From: Megaustenia siamemsis
Taxonomy: Eukaryota; Mollusca; Gastropoda; Stylommatophora; Ariophantidae
NCBI GenBank assembly: GCA_032433765.1
Contig: JAVIAB010000160.1
Location: 20,716,115 to 20,780,114 of the forward strand
Length of the DNA: 64,000 bases
Direction of reading: 5' to 3'
A program made the position numbers and the translations under genes. The notes under the pieces were generated by a model. It was not told where the DNA came from. It made no database searches and saw nothing but the letters and a program-made list of their open reading frames with translations. Shown piece by piece: positions 22,022 through 32,689 of this stretch (its first letter is position 1; every line of letters begins with the position of its first letter).

Positions 22022-22788
22022 TGGAGCTGTCTCCACATCGAGGGTTGGCTACCATGGAGCGCCATTTTACACTACCTCTTGTCTTGATGGTGCAAGCTGT
22101 TATATGTTCACCTGTCCATCCTTTGATGTTATCAGTCCATTTAAGTCTTGGTTTGCCTCAATTTTTTCTACCTTCTACCGCCATTTCCAATATGACTTTT
22201 AGTAGTGTACTGTGTCTCTTCGGGAGCCGCGATAGCTTAGTGGTTAGTCAACTGGACTACAAAGGACAAGAGGTAGGGTTCGATCCCAACCGACGGCTCC
22301 GGTTCACCCAGCCTTTAATGGGTACCGGAATTTTTTCTGGGAAAGTAAAGCGGCACGGGCGTAATACCGACCACAGTACCCCAAAAATCATGTGTCGAAG
22401 GTCTGTAAAATGTATGGTCACTAACACCATATTCCCTATACGCCACTTGGTGTGACGGAGGTACTTTACTTTTTTTAATACTGTGTCTCTTCACATTTCC
22501 AAAAAAAACTTTCAATTGTCATTTTTCTTTAATTGTGTTGAGTAATTTTTTCACTTTCACTTGATACAGAACTTCTTTTTTGTCTTATTTTCCTTTCATC
22601 CAATTCACACCATTTTCTCGGTAGATCCACATTTCAAAGGCTTCAATTTACTGCTCTATTTTCTTATTTAATGTACATGTTTCTGCACCATGAAGGAATG
22701 TTGAGCAAATGTAACATTATACAATTCGTAGTTTTAGTTCTGATGATATTTGCCTTGGCGTGAGTGCATTTTTCATGATGTTAAAATG
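22022..22788 (-). mobile_element. RTE-A LINE, 5'-truncated, split by SINE1
   Basis: Minus-strand sequence complements the RTE-A C-terminus: the 3' end at 22022 (CCACATCGAGGGTTGGCTAC), the SNIKRW and RPRLKWTD-type blocks, then beyond the SINE the ETWTLNKKIEQ and upstream blocks up to 22788. It is diverged with several indels. The SINE1 at 22222-22478 separates the two halves cleanly. Confidence 0.85.
22222..22478 (+). mobile_element. SINE1, complete copy with 14-bp target duplication
   Basis: Flanked by TACTGTGTCTCTTC at 22208-22221 and 22479-22492. The 257-bp element has a tRNA-like head: an A-box-like TAGCTTAGTGGTTAG, then GGTTCGATCCCAACC as B box, with GAGCC at the start able to pair with GGCTC at the end of the head. 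A body follows containing CACCCAGCC, ATGGGTACCGG, GGGAAAGTAAAGCGGC, CACTAACACCATATTCCC and CGCCACTTGG, with a TTTACTTTTTTT-type end. The ATGGGTACC region resembles the Meta domain described in mollusc SINEs; that assignment is from memory. Confidence 0.93.
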
Positions 22789-23231
22789 TAACACTATCCG
22801 ATTTGAGACGTATTGTTTTGACAAAAATCTTAAAATAAAAACTCAGCAGGAAGCCATTATGTCAGCAATGAACTCATACTGACTTGTCGTATCTAATTTA
22901 GTTTTTTAAAATCAAGTGTTCCGCTCCCAAGTCTTTTCAAACTAAAGCAGAAATAACAGAAGTGTGTCAAATCAGGTGGCAGTTATATTGATAACGAAAT
23001 AAACACTAAGCATGATTTGAGCAATCTCTAACATTTCCTTCATAGTCAGGGCATATAAGCATAGCGAGTGTCGTGCATCGTAATTAATTCTAGAGGATTT
23101 AGATAATGTTAAGTCTCAGGTCAGGAGAGTACGGCTAGAGATGCTAGTGGCACTTGCAGCTTATACTGTTTTCAGAACTTCCTACTTATTTAGCCATCAA
23201 AACGTATAGTGCATAAACACACGGGTCGTCT
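22789..23231. other. No gene seen
   Basis: Unique-looking sequence between LINE fragments. Confidence 0.5.
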
Positions 23232-23511
23232 TCGTTTTCTTCTTCTTTCCTTTCTCATTTGCCTTTCAGCGGTGAGGGGAGATATAATTTGTTGTCTTTT
23301 GCTCTTCTTTCGCATCTGCTGCTGTTATATTTCCTAGTGCTTCTAATATTCCTCGATTCATCTTTTTTCGTGGTCAACCCTTGGGTCTGGTATTCTCGCA
23401 ACGTTTATTGAGTGCTCGTTGTGTTATGTTTTAATTACTCTGACTTGTCACGTACCCAAACCCTTTCATTTGTTGTTTCTTTGTGTATACTATAGCGGGG
23501 CTATTGCTAGC
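23232..23511 (-). mobile_element. RTE-B LINE 3' end fragment
   Basis: Complements the RTE-B C-terminus: the codons for LPSPLKGK-type end, RAKDNKLYL, RGNI-type and the PRKKMN block, then the FGYVTSQ region. About 280 bp, degraded. Confidence 0.82.
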
Positions 23512-23544
23512 GAGTCAACGACACACATACAAACGCAAACACTA

Positions 23545-23592
23545 AGAGGGAGAGAGAGGGGGAGAGAGAAAGAGAAAGAGAGAGAGAGCAAA
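23545..23592. repeat. (GA)n-rich microsatellite
   Basis: Imperfect GAGAGAGG and GAGAAA run. Confidence 0.9.
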
Positions 23593-23721
23593 AGGCGTAA
23601 AATATAGCATCACTAGATGTGTTTACCACTTGGTTCCCCAACCAATGCCCAGTGTATGCTTGACCTACTATTAGAAGACGATTCCCTGATACTGGTGGAT
23701 ATAAAAATGAAAGATTAGTCA

Positions 23722-23990
23722 CCATCATCATCACTACCGTGCCTGCTGGCGTAAGTGATCATGTCTCTCCACAACTTTCGATCTCGACAATTTATTTATC
23801 ATTTCTGTTGTTGACCTTCCGCTAAGCCATTCTCTTAAGATGTCTGGTATCTTTTCTCTTTGCTTCCCTCTATCTCTTCGACCCTTGATTTTCCCAGTTG
23901 AGTTGTTACAATATATTCCAGCTGTTCCCGTCTAATTACATGGCCAAAAAATGATGATTGTTTATTCCTAATATTGGATATTAGGAAGCA
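23722..23990 (-). mobile_element. RTE-C LINE 3' end fragment
   Basis: Complements RTE-C from the CATCATCATCAC tail through LWRDMITYASRHG, KRSTTEMINKLSRS, GRRDRGKQREKIPDIL, REQLEYIVTTQLGKS and IRNKQSSFFGHVIRR. Old but readable. Confidence 0.85.
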
Positions 23991-24194
23991 CATGAAAATC
24001 AATGTAAACAAATATAAACATAAATCATAAACGTTACATAAATAACAGAATATCAAACAAACACGAACAACATATGGCAGGCAATTAAAGTGGGCAGAAT
24101 AATTCAAATACATAAGCGGTCTGGTGGCATATACTATCACATACACTAACACGCAACGTAGCTTGTCCATTCATCGGGTAGATGTTACAACTAT

Positions 24195-24540
24195 TGTCCA
24201 AGAAGAAAATAACCCTACAGACAAAACTGAAACACTACACAACGATCTTCATCCCAACGTTGTGCTACCAATGAGACCTGAACTCGACTAGATTCAAGAA
24301 CAATAAGACAAATAATTACAACTGGAATTAAATATGTTAGATGAATGACGGGACACAGCCCGAGAGATAAGATTATAAGGGACGAGTTAAGAGAAAAATA
24401 ATCTAAAAATAGTGCCCGCTATTGAATAGTTAAAGAATCAACAATACAATTGTTTGGTCACGTGACAGAAAGATCAAAATACAGCACAACTAGCCTTCAA
24501 TAAACTCTGATAAATGGAATATTTTGTACGAAACTGCTTA
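24195..24540 (+). mobile_element. Highly degraded RTE-B LINE fragment
   Basis: Shares CATCCCAACGTTGTGCTACC, then RTI-R-K-I-type codons, the ATGACGGGACACAGCCCGAG stretch, and TTGGTCACGTGACAGAAAGA, followed by a truncated AFNKL segment. The order matches 54571-55037, but indels and stops are frequent. Confidence 0.7.
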
Positions 24541-24589
24541 GAACCTCAGAAATAACTACATATATCATTATATATGACATAGATGATAG

Positions 24590-25105
24590 CAGAATAGCTC
24601 AGGCAAAAGCAGCTTTCCAAAAAGTGAGGAATACACTGTGCAATCCATTTTTGACGATAGAAACAAGAAAAAGAGTTCTTAAATGTTATGTAGAGCCAGT
24701 ATTAATATATGAATGTGAATCATGGTCAAAAGGACAACAACAGAGAAAATCACCTGAGGTTGTAGAAATGTGGTTTTACAGAAGAATGTTGAGAATTCCA
24801 TGGACAGAAAAGAAAAGTAATGAAAACGACCTGAAAGAGGTCAAAACAAAAAGAGAACTAATTTCCAATAATAGGAAGAAAAAATCATCATTTTTTGGCC
24901 ATGTAATGAGAAAGGAACAGCTGGAATATATTGTAACAACTGGGAAAATTGAGGGACGAAGAGATAGAGGGAAGGTAAGAGAAAAAATACCAGGCATGCT
25001 TGGCAGAAAGTCAACAACAGAAATGTTATATAACTGTCGAGATTTTAAAAATTGTGGGGAGTCATGATCACCTACGCCAGCAAGGATGGTGCTTGATGAT
25101 GATGA
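24590..25105 (+). mobile_element. RTE-C LINE, 5'-truncated
   Basis: Frame 24624-25067 gives MRNTLCNPFLTIETRKRVLK, CYVEPVLIYECESWSKGQQQ, VEMWFYRRMLRIPWTEKKS, KKKSSFFGHVMRKEQLEYIV and GKIEGRRDRGKVREKIPG. The REWLG block of other copies is partly deleted before MLGRKSTTEM. It ends in ASKDG with a TGATGATGATGA tail. One of the least broken RTE-C copies in the window; carries nothing of the RT core. Confidence 0.88.
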
Positions 25106-25597
25106 TCATTATAGGGCGTTGGGTCGAAGGGCGTCATCACACAAGCCTGTGGCTCTATAACAACAACGGAAGAAAAAATTGGCAAAATGTATTTCTCCTC
25201 GACGTTGAAAGACAATTTAAAAAGGTTTAAAAAAATGATAATGTTTATGTATTCAAGTCGCTAGGGAGAAGACACAATTGTAGGAACCATCGAGCTAACA
25301 ATGGGAATGTTCCATCAACATCAGACATTTCAACAAGAAGCCTGGGTCAACGTGATCCACTTATTCCAAGAACAATGTGGCTCATTATTAACGATGCTAG
25401 TATTTATTATTTCAGTTTTTTTGTTTCTCTTTGTGCTTCCACTTCTCTTAATTTGTATGCTTGGTCCTGGAAATTCCAAACTTTTTACGATCTCATTTCA
25501 CTGTGGTTCGCGTGGTGTCAGCACGAGAGTTAAGCCTGGCCACTGCTGTCTAAAGAGTAATTATTGGTTTTGGCTGTGTATATGTGGTCACGTCATT
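25106..25597. other. No confident gene
   Basis: A frame at 25301-25678 includes one strongly hydrophobic stretch (LLTMLVFIISVFLFLFVLPL), but runs straight into RTE-B sequence and has no family signature, so it is not called. Confidence 0.4.
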
Positions 25598-25890
25598 CTC
25601 TTCCTTCTTCTTTCTTTCCTCATTTGCCTTTCAGCGTCGAGGGGAGACATAATTTGCGGCCTTTTATTCTTCTGTTAACCTCTACTACTGTTGTTTCCTA
25701 GCGTTTCTAATATTCCATCAATCCATCTTTTTCCTGGTCAGCCCTTGATCTGGTGTTCTCGCAACGTTTACTGAAGCATCGTTGTGTTTTGATCTTTCTG
25801 CCTTGTCACGTGGCCAGACCATTTTATTTGTTGTTTCTTTATATATATATATATATATATTCTATGGTGGTATCCCTGCCACTTCTATAT
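25598..25890 (-). mobile_element. RTE-B LINE 3' fragment with internal (TA)n
   Basis: Complements the RTE-B C-terminus (LSTLKGK-type end at about 25625, RPRKRWID-type block, FGHVTRQKDQNT region). A (TA)n run at about 25840-25860 lies where the coding sequence for ETTNK-type residues would be. Confidence 0.83.
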
Positions 25891-26224
25891 TTGTCCTGCA
25901 CAAAAAAATTATTCAAACCGTTAGTTCCCGACAAAATGTTATCTCTTCTTGTTCTTAATCACACACTAACGAAGCAATCAGGTTGATGTGTCCTGCTGTG
26001 AGGAGTTTCGCCCAGTACAACGATAGTTTCTTTACTCTTGCCAGTCCGTGGTCATTCTACGTCAGGTACTCCAGGTATGGTTCAAATTACTCAACACTTT
26101 CCTATTTCCTCCGTTTGAAGTGCTCATCGCCAGATTCTCAATTGCCTTCCCTATGGAAGCCACTGCAGTGCAGCTCTTGTGATTGTTTGTGGATTTTATA
26201 TGAGCACAGATATCTTGCGTGTCT

Positions 26225-26705
26225 GTGCACTGCCTTCAACACTTCTTGTATTTGCCTATTCATCTCCGTTCAACATTTAGCAGATCCTGTGTGTACCTGT
26301 AAACCTCTCCTCGACAGCTCTTGTATTTGCCTGTTAATCTCCGTTCAACATTTAACAGCTCCTGTGTGTGCCTGTAAACTTGTTCTCGACAGCTCTTGTA
26401 TTTGCCTGTTAATCTTCGTTCAACATTTAACAGCTCCTGTGTGTGCCTGTAAACTTGTTCTCGACAGCTCTTGTATTTGCCTGTTAATCTCCGTTCAGCA
26501 TGTAGCAGCTCCTGTGTGTACCTGTAAACCTCTCCTCGACAGCTCTTGTATTTGCCTGTTAATCTCCGTTCAACATTTAACAGCTCCTGCCTGTAAATCT
26601 GTTTTCGACAGCTCTTGTATTTGTCTGTAAACCTGTCCTCGACAGCTCTTGTATTTGCCTGTTACTATCCGTTCAACATTGAACAGCCCCTGTGTGTGCC
26701 TGTAA
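26225..26705. repeat. Minisatellite, unit about 75 bp
   Basis: About six units of AGCTCTTGTATTTGCCTGTT, AATCTCCGTTCAACATTTA, ACAGCTCCTGTGTGTGCC and TGTAAACCTGTCCTCGAC. Because 75 is a multiple of three and the unit lacks stops in one plus-strand frame, a 215-codon frame (25983-26630) runs through with a 25-residue Cys-rich period (SSCICLLISVQHL). I read this as a repeat artefact, though one frame stays open across most units. Confidence 0.9.
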
Positions 26706-27364
26706 ACCTCCCTTCAACAAATCTTTGTTGTTGTTTTTGACCATCCAAATTCCTCAAATAATTATCCCCAAGCAGATTATAGAAAAAAAAAAGTGGAAAT
26801 ATTGATGTTTCTATGATGACAGCAAAACCATAACAAAATAATTGCATCTGAAAAGAAAATTAACTTGAACATCTTAATCTTTAGGCTTGCAACTAACTGT
26901 CTTCAATGTCCAGATGTGCTGGGATTTTTTGGAATTCTCTAGCCTTTGAAAAATAGTAACATCGATTTTTTCTTAAGAGAAAGAATGGCTATCTGGCGTG
27001 TTTTTCAAACAAACTAATCTATATAAAAGTGTACTGCTGATCTTTGAAGAGAATGGGCACTAACAACATATTCCCCATACACTTTTTTGTTTAATAAATA
27101 AACAGACAAATTGCATAGATTAATAAGTGCACAAAAGAAGATTACCGGTATCAAGGCAAACAAGAGGGAGAAGATAAAATTCAGAGACACTCCATTCTGT
27201 AAGATAAGGCATCAGTGTACCAAGGCTCTGACCACGGTGAGGGTAGTAAAGAATAGAGCCACGGTCACATGTCACACCTGTGTGTCTTCATTGAGCCTTG
27301 ACACGGTCAAGGGAAGTAAAGAATAGAGTCACGGTCACCTGCCCCGACTAAGAATTTTGGGATC
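26706..27364. other. No gene seen
   Basis: Unique AT-rich sequence; two imperfect copies of AGTAAAGAATAGAG-CACGGTCAC near 27245 and 27315 form a short duplication. Confidence 0.5.
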
Positions 27365-27530
27365 AAATTTTCGCCGGGGTTACGGAGTTTGTACATCTCA
27401 GCTGAAGCCAGCTTCAGTGCTTACATTGGTGTTTGGCAAGAGTACGACTTAACGTGCTGAGGAGGGCATCTCTACACTGTAGAGCTGTCCGCTGTGTGAT
27501 GAAGATGATATGTCGACTAAATTAAACTGG
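27365..27530. repeat. Uncharacterised dispersed repeat, copy 2
   Basis: Homologous in order to 21180-21345: GGAGTTTGTACATCTCAGCT, GAAGCCAGCTTCAGTGCT, CACTGTAGAGCTGTCCG, GATGAAGATGAT. Small indels separate the blocks. Confidence 0.6.
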
Positions 27531-28019
27531 ATCAGCATGTGTGTGCGTGTGTGTGCGTGTGTGCGTATGTTTCCCGCCCATCAAGTACTAAAGTTACTGT
27601 CTGGTCGAAAGCCGATTAAAACCCCCAAAAGTGATTCCTATGTATCACTTAATGCCACCTTATGTACTTTTAACAAATGTCAGTTGATTGACAGGTCGTA
27701 GCCGACATGACGTAGGTCAGATATCGTGATATCTTTGACGTGACTGAAATGATGCGATTGTCAGAGTGGACGAGATATCCTTATTTTTATTGCGTGACGT
27801 GACGGACATCAGATTACTTATTTCTGCTGACGTGACGGACATCATATTACTTATTTCTGCTGACGTGAGATATAGACAAATGTGATGAGGAAACTAATAC
27901 GACTTGATTCTCTGTTCATGAATTAGATGAGATATGCTACCTGACATTACTAATATTGCATGAGCTACATGATACTATTTGTATTACATGAGCTGTATGA
28001 TACTATTAATATTACATGG

Positions 28020-28941
28020 ACTTCCGTTTCTAAGATGGCGGATCTAGTCCACGTTCTCTCGATCGCTGCAAAAGGTGCATTCGATGTCTGATTAATTTCA
28101 GTTCTCCATCGCACTCCTATGCGTTAAAGTCAAGATAATGATCGACTTATTACATCTGCACTGATAAAACAATGTCGTACGCCGGCGATATTCCATTTTC
28201 GACAAATCAAGTGTTGTGAATGCGACCTTCCATTGTCTAGGCTTGTTCTGCGCTTTACGTCACATTGGTGCTGTTCATGACCGTTCTTAGATTTGCTTGA
28301 CGCAAGTTATTTCCCTGTTACTTATTAATGTGAAATGCTTCGTCAGCCGCAGTTTTATCTCTTTAGGGAATTTGCACCGTGTTCTGTTCGTCGTAGGCTT
28401 CATTCACTAGAGTAATCAAGAATCTAAAGGGCGCGTCATTGCTGTGCTTGCGCCATTGTTATGTGTAACATCATCAAGCGCTATACATTTGTAAAGAAAT
28501 ATGACGTTCATCACTTTCGGGAGGACGTGAAATTATGGTATAGGGTGGATAGGCGGCAGGAACCATTGCTGGCTATGCATGAAAAGTGTTCCTTGTTGCA
28601 GTTTCCTCATATTCCAAGTCCATGGGGGACTTGTTGGTCTCGAGGCAAGACGACGGCCTCGAGACAGAGAGGTTGTAGGTTCAAATCTCGGCTCCACCGG
28701 TTGGGATTTTTATTTATGATTTCTCTCTACGACAACCACCCCTGGTCTCAGCAGCGAGGCCCGGCTTGAAACGTCAGTTACTCATCGACGGAGAAAAAAC
28801 ATGAGTACCTCCGAAGTCAGAGTTAACTGCCTGTGCGGCGAGGGAAACCTGTGCACACGGCTGCCAGGGAAAAATGGATTAACACGCAAAATTCAGTTCC
28901 TAGTTTCTAGGGACTTCATCAGAGTTGAAAGCTGGCGAACG

Positions 28942-28975
<34 letters not shown>

Positions 28976-29068
28976 AACAACAACAACAACAACAACAGCA
29001 GCAGCAGCAACAACAACAACAGCAACAACAACAACAACAACAACAGCAGCAACAGCAACAACAACAGC

Positions 29069-29099
<31 letters not shown>
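28020..29099 (+). mobile_element. SINE2-bearing retroposon-like insertion (about 1.08 kb)
   Basis: Starts at GACTTCCGTTTCTAAGATGG and ends in a CAG/CAA tract. From 28500 it holds a module shared with SINE4 (to 28622), then a tRNA-like head at about 28628-28710 with B-box-like GGTTCAAATCTCG, then a body (GGTTGGGATTTTTATTTATG, GAGGCCCGGCTTGAAACGTC, CTGCCTGTGCGGCGAGGG, GCACACGGCTGCCAGGGA) repeated at 53987-54240. Frames across it (28461-28769, 28801-29109) have no family match; the same body at 54089 carries stops. Whether 28020-28500 belongs to the same element is unproven. Confidence 0.65.
28941..29099. repeat. CAG/CAA trinucleotide tract at a SINE2 3' end
   Basis: About 53 consecutive CAG or CAA triplets. 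It would read as polyglutamine in one frame, but it follows non-coding SINE2 sequence; the second SINE2 copy has only a short CAACAACAAC at the same place (54228-54240). Confidence 0.95.
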
Positions 29100-29591
29100 T
29101 ATTACATGAGCTATATGACAATATTAATATTACATAAGCTATATGACACTATTAATATTACATAAGCTATATGACACTATTAATATTACATAAGCTATAT
29201 GACACTATTAATATTACATGAGCTATATGACACTATTTATATTACATGAGCTATATCATACGATTAATATTACATGAGCTATATGACACGAAAAAGGTGA
29301 CATTAGCTAGATGACACCAATAAGATGACATGGCTGGTACTGTTAATAAAATTATCTCAGTTTTTTATTTGAATTTGATGACAAGAGCTAGATGACACGA
29401 ACAATATGACATGGGATAACAATAACGAGGTGCCACATGTTAGATATTGAAACACAAGACAAAGAATGACATAGTTGCTATTGAAGATTTGCGCATTTAC
29501 TCTGTCGTGCATGACGAGAGTCCGATGGTATTGAATTAAAAAAAAAATATCTGACAATCCGTTTCTGTATATCCTTTCACAGCGCGATCAA

Positions 29592-29978
29592 ATCATCATC
29601 ATCATTGAGTGCCGTCTCGGCAAGGTTGGCTACAATGGAGCGCCATTCCACTCTGTCTCTTGCTTGGACGGTGTAGGTTGTCATAGGCTGATTTGTCCAA
29701 CATTTGATGTTACTCGTCCATGTTAGTTTTAGTCTGCTTCTGCTTCTTTTACCTTGTATTATCCCTTCCAAGATTACTTTTAGTAGGCTGTTTTGTCTTT
29801 TAACATGCCCGAAAAATCTTATTTACCTTGTTTGGATTTTGTTTAGTATTTCTCTTTTCAGTTTTAGTTTTTTTTATTTTTTATTTAAGACTTCACCGTT
29901 TGTTTTCTTTTCTTTTCATCAATTCTTGTTATTATTCCATAAATTCACATTTCAAAGGCTTACATATTTTGCTCTGTT
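29592..29978 (-). mobile_element. RTE-A LINE, 5'-truncated 3' end
   Basis: Begins with a CATCATCATCATTGAGTGCC end and complements the RTE-A blocks WRSIVANL, TNQPMTTYTVQARDR, RLKLTWTSNIK, FFGHVKRQ-type and the FEMWIY-type block up to 29978, with indels. Confidence 0.87.
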
Positions 29979-30034
29979 TGTGGTCAAATAGCAGAGGTAT
30001 TTAAGACCAAAAAAAAACTGTACTTTTAAACTGA

Positions 30035-30545
30035 TATAATTATTGATATAATTATTGATATAATTATTGATTTAATTCTTGATATAATTATTGATATAAT
30101 TAATGATGTAATTATTGATTTAATTCTTGATATAATTATCGATATAATTATTGATTTAATTCTTGATATAATTATTGATATAATTATTGATTTAATTCTT
30201 GATATAATTCTTGATATAATTAATGATGTAATTATTGATTTAATTATTGATGTAATTATGGATTTAATTATTGATATAATTATTGATTTAATTATTGATA
30301 TAATTATTAATATAATTATTGATATAATTATTGATTTAATTCATGATATAATTCTTGATATAATTATTGATGTAATTATTGATTTAATTATTGATGTAAT
30401 TATTGATTTAATTATTGATATAATTATTGATATAATTATTGATGTAATTATTGATTTAATTATTGATGTAATTATTGATTTAATTATTGATTTAATTATT
30501 GATATAATTATTGATATAATTATTGATTTAATTCTTGATGTAATC
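30035..30545. repeat. AT-rich short-unit array, 11-12 bp
   Basis: Units TAATTATTGATA and TAATTATTGATT alternate irregularly with variants TTCTTGAT and TAATGATG. The 98-codon plus-strand frame (DIIIDLI repeats) and its minus-strand counterpart are artefacts. Confidence 0.95.
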
Positions 30546-31490
30546 ACATTTTAATTGCTTTTATTGCTGATTATAATAGCATCAGTTGAAGAACTTCAAC
30601 ATCTCTTTCCTTTTCAATTCAATTCCAGGCTTGTCTTTTGTCTAATTCTCACTGATGTAATAATAATGAACTTTGTACACTAAGCTGATAATCTTTCTAC
30701 TGTTCTATACATTTCGAAAGCCGTTAGTATGAGTCACTGCTATTAGCACTTTAAAGTAACATCCTAAAAATAATTTCGCTTGATGGATCATGATGTACAT
30801 ACAAACATAAACGTACACATCACAGAGAACTAAACAGTCGCGAAACAGCTTTTTCACTGATAAATGGGCCTAATAGGTCGCAGGACCAAATTGTGATAAC
30901 AACTAATTACCTGACAGAAAATAAATTGGGCGGTAACTTTTGTCATAAGAATGATGGTGTAGTCAATACAAATTGGTCACATTAGAATCCATTAAAACCT
31001 TACTGAACATGAATAAGTTCTATTTGTCCCACCATTTCCCATTTGTCATAATTACCGATGTTAAACGTCGTTCTTAAATCGTTTATTTTCAACGCTAAAT
31101 TTACGCCTCTATCAAATAGACAATATGTTTCACACATTTCGAGATGAAAGAGTCAATGAAAATAACATCTCAATGTGTAAGGCGATGAAGCCGAAGACAA
31201 ATATGTGACTAATAACTTCGCGTTCATAAACTGATTAGACACAGAATTTTCCAAGCAATTACAGAATAATTAAGCATTTCTTAGTTGTACTTAGAGACTT
31301 AGTACATACACATGAGATTAAGAACAATAAAAATAGATTCTTTTTAGTACTAAACAACCTTTCTCCGAATGATTTGTATTCATTGCAATATTTATCAAGA
31401 ACTTATTAATAATAACATTTAATGTCAATCGTTTGCTTAATTAAGGTTTATATTGACATGTTGAGAGCTACAGAAGAAATGTGGACACTG
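30546..31490. other. No gene seen
   Basis: Long AT-rich stretch with no frame, tandem repeat or element match visible to me. Confidence 0.5.
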
Positions 31491-31499
31491 GTGAGGCTA

Positions 31500-32445
31500 G
31501 GACGTACGATTTGAACGTCACCAGAGTTTCGTTAATGATTTTTACTCTCCGCCAACTGCAGGAAAATTGTAAAGAACAGAGAAGACCTCTATTTAAAGAT
31601 TTCGTTGATCTCACAAAGGTTTTTAACACCATGAGCAGAGCAGGTCTATACAGGGTGCTGGAAAATGTTGGCTGCCCTCCTACATTGATCTCACAAAGGT
31701 TTTTAACACCATGAGCAGAGCAGGTCTATACAGGGTGCTGGAAAATGTTGGCTGCCCTCTTACATTACATAATCAAGTCCTTTCACAACAATATGTCTGC
31801 CAGTTCGACGGTAGATCTTCCCAGTCCTATGAGATGAGCTGTGGAGTCAAAAACAAGAATATGTCCTCGCCTCTACTCTATTCGGAATATGTTTCACATC
31901 CCCTTCTACACAATGCGCTTGAAACCGTCTCTGGAGACATCTACATCTGTACAAGATCTGACGGTTCCTTATTCAATCTTGCACGTCTGAGGTCAACATT
32001 TAGAACAACTCAGACCGTAATTAAGAAGCGTCAATTCGCTGACGTTGCAGCACTGGTTGCCGTCGATGAATCCGTTTGCAGTCAATGATTGACAAATGTA
32101 GCTAGTTCACGTGATTTATTCTCCCTGTCAATAAGAAGACTGTAGTGCTTCAACAAGGTGTAGCCAGTCCCGCAGCTGATTCATTAAATAAAACACCCCT
32201 TGAATATGCAAGAAAGTTCACCTATCTCGGTTCTATGGTCACAACCACTGTCTCACTTGAAGGAGAACTAAATTTCCGAATCGGAAAGGCCGCTACAAAA
32301 TTTGTAATCTTAAAGACAGAGCATGGGCCAACAACCAAATTAACAGTCAAAACTAAGTTTCAAATTTACCAAAGTTGTGTGCTTAGTACACTTCTATACG
32401 GGTTTGGGGAACGTAGTGCTGACGGAACAACTTGGACATAAACCT
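31500..32445 (+). pseudogene. RT-J reverse transcriptase fragment (broken, locally duplicated)
   Basis: Several frames together spell a non-LTR reverse transcriptase of another family: RQLQENCKEQRRPLF, motif A FVDLTKVFNTMSRAGLYRVL, VCQFDGRSSQSYEMSCGVK, a damaged motif B (NKNMSSPLLYSEY), TRSDGSLFNLARLRS, motif C FADVAALVAV (second active-site Asp replaced by Val), LEYARKFTYLGSMVTTTVS, IGKAATKF and YQSCVLSTLLYGF. The order is correct. An 80-bp direct duplication (31605-31684 and 31685-31764) interrupts it right after motif A. The fragment begins just upstream of motif A; no endonuclease is visible. Confidence 0.82.
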
Positions 32446-32689
32446 TCCAAGAGGGTCAACTTAAGTTTTTCGAACATTAAACAGCAACTGGTACATAAAC
32501 TAGGCGTGCGGAACAGATGCTCAGTAAATATTTCATCTTCAGCTCCCATGTCATTTGCAGAACGTTGTATCCACCACAGCCCGTCTGAAAGAATCTCAGT
32601 CTCTATCCAGATCTCCCACAGAACGTTGCATTCACCACAGTCCATCTAAAAGAATCTCTGTCGCTAACCAGATCTCCCACAGAACGATA

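Larger units (their letters stand above)
27940..29290. repeat. 28-bp minisatellite split by a 1.08-kb insertion
   Basis: Units of ATTACATGAGCTATATGACACTATTAAT occur at about 27945-28018 and resume at 29100-29290 in the same orientation and phase. The block in between, 28020-29099, is unrelated and bears a SINE2 sequence and its tail. ATATTACATG occurs on both sides of the insertion, but the repeat itself could explain that. Confidence 0.85.

Noticed and set aside
22222..22305. Functional tRNA gene
   Set aside because: The A and B boxes are present, but the anticodon stem does not pair well and the sequence is the head of a 257-bp SINE with target duplications.
25301..25678. 125-codon frame with a hydrophobic segment, possible membrane protein
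   Set aside because: Runs into antisense RTE-B sequence and has no family signature; probably chance.
28801..29109. 102-codon frame ending in polyglutamine
   Set aside because: Upstream part is SINE2 body; the second copy at 54089 has stops in the same frame, so no coding constraint is visible.
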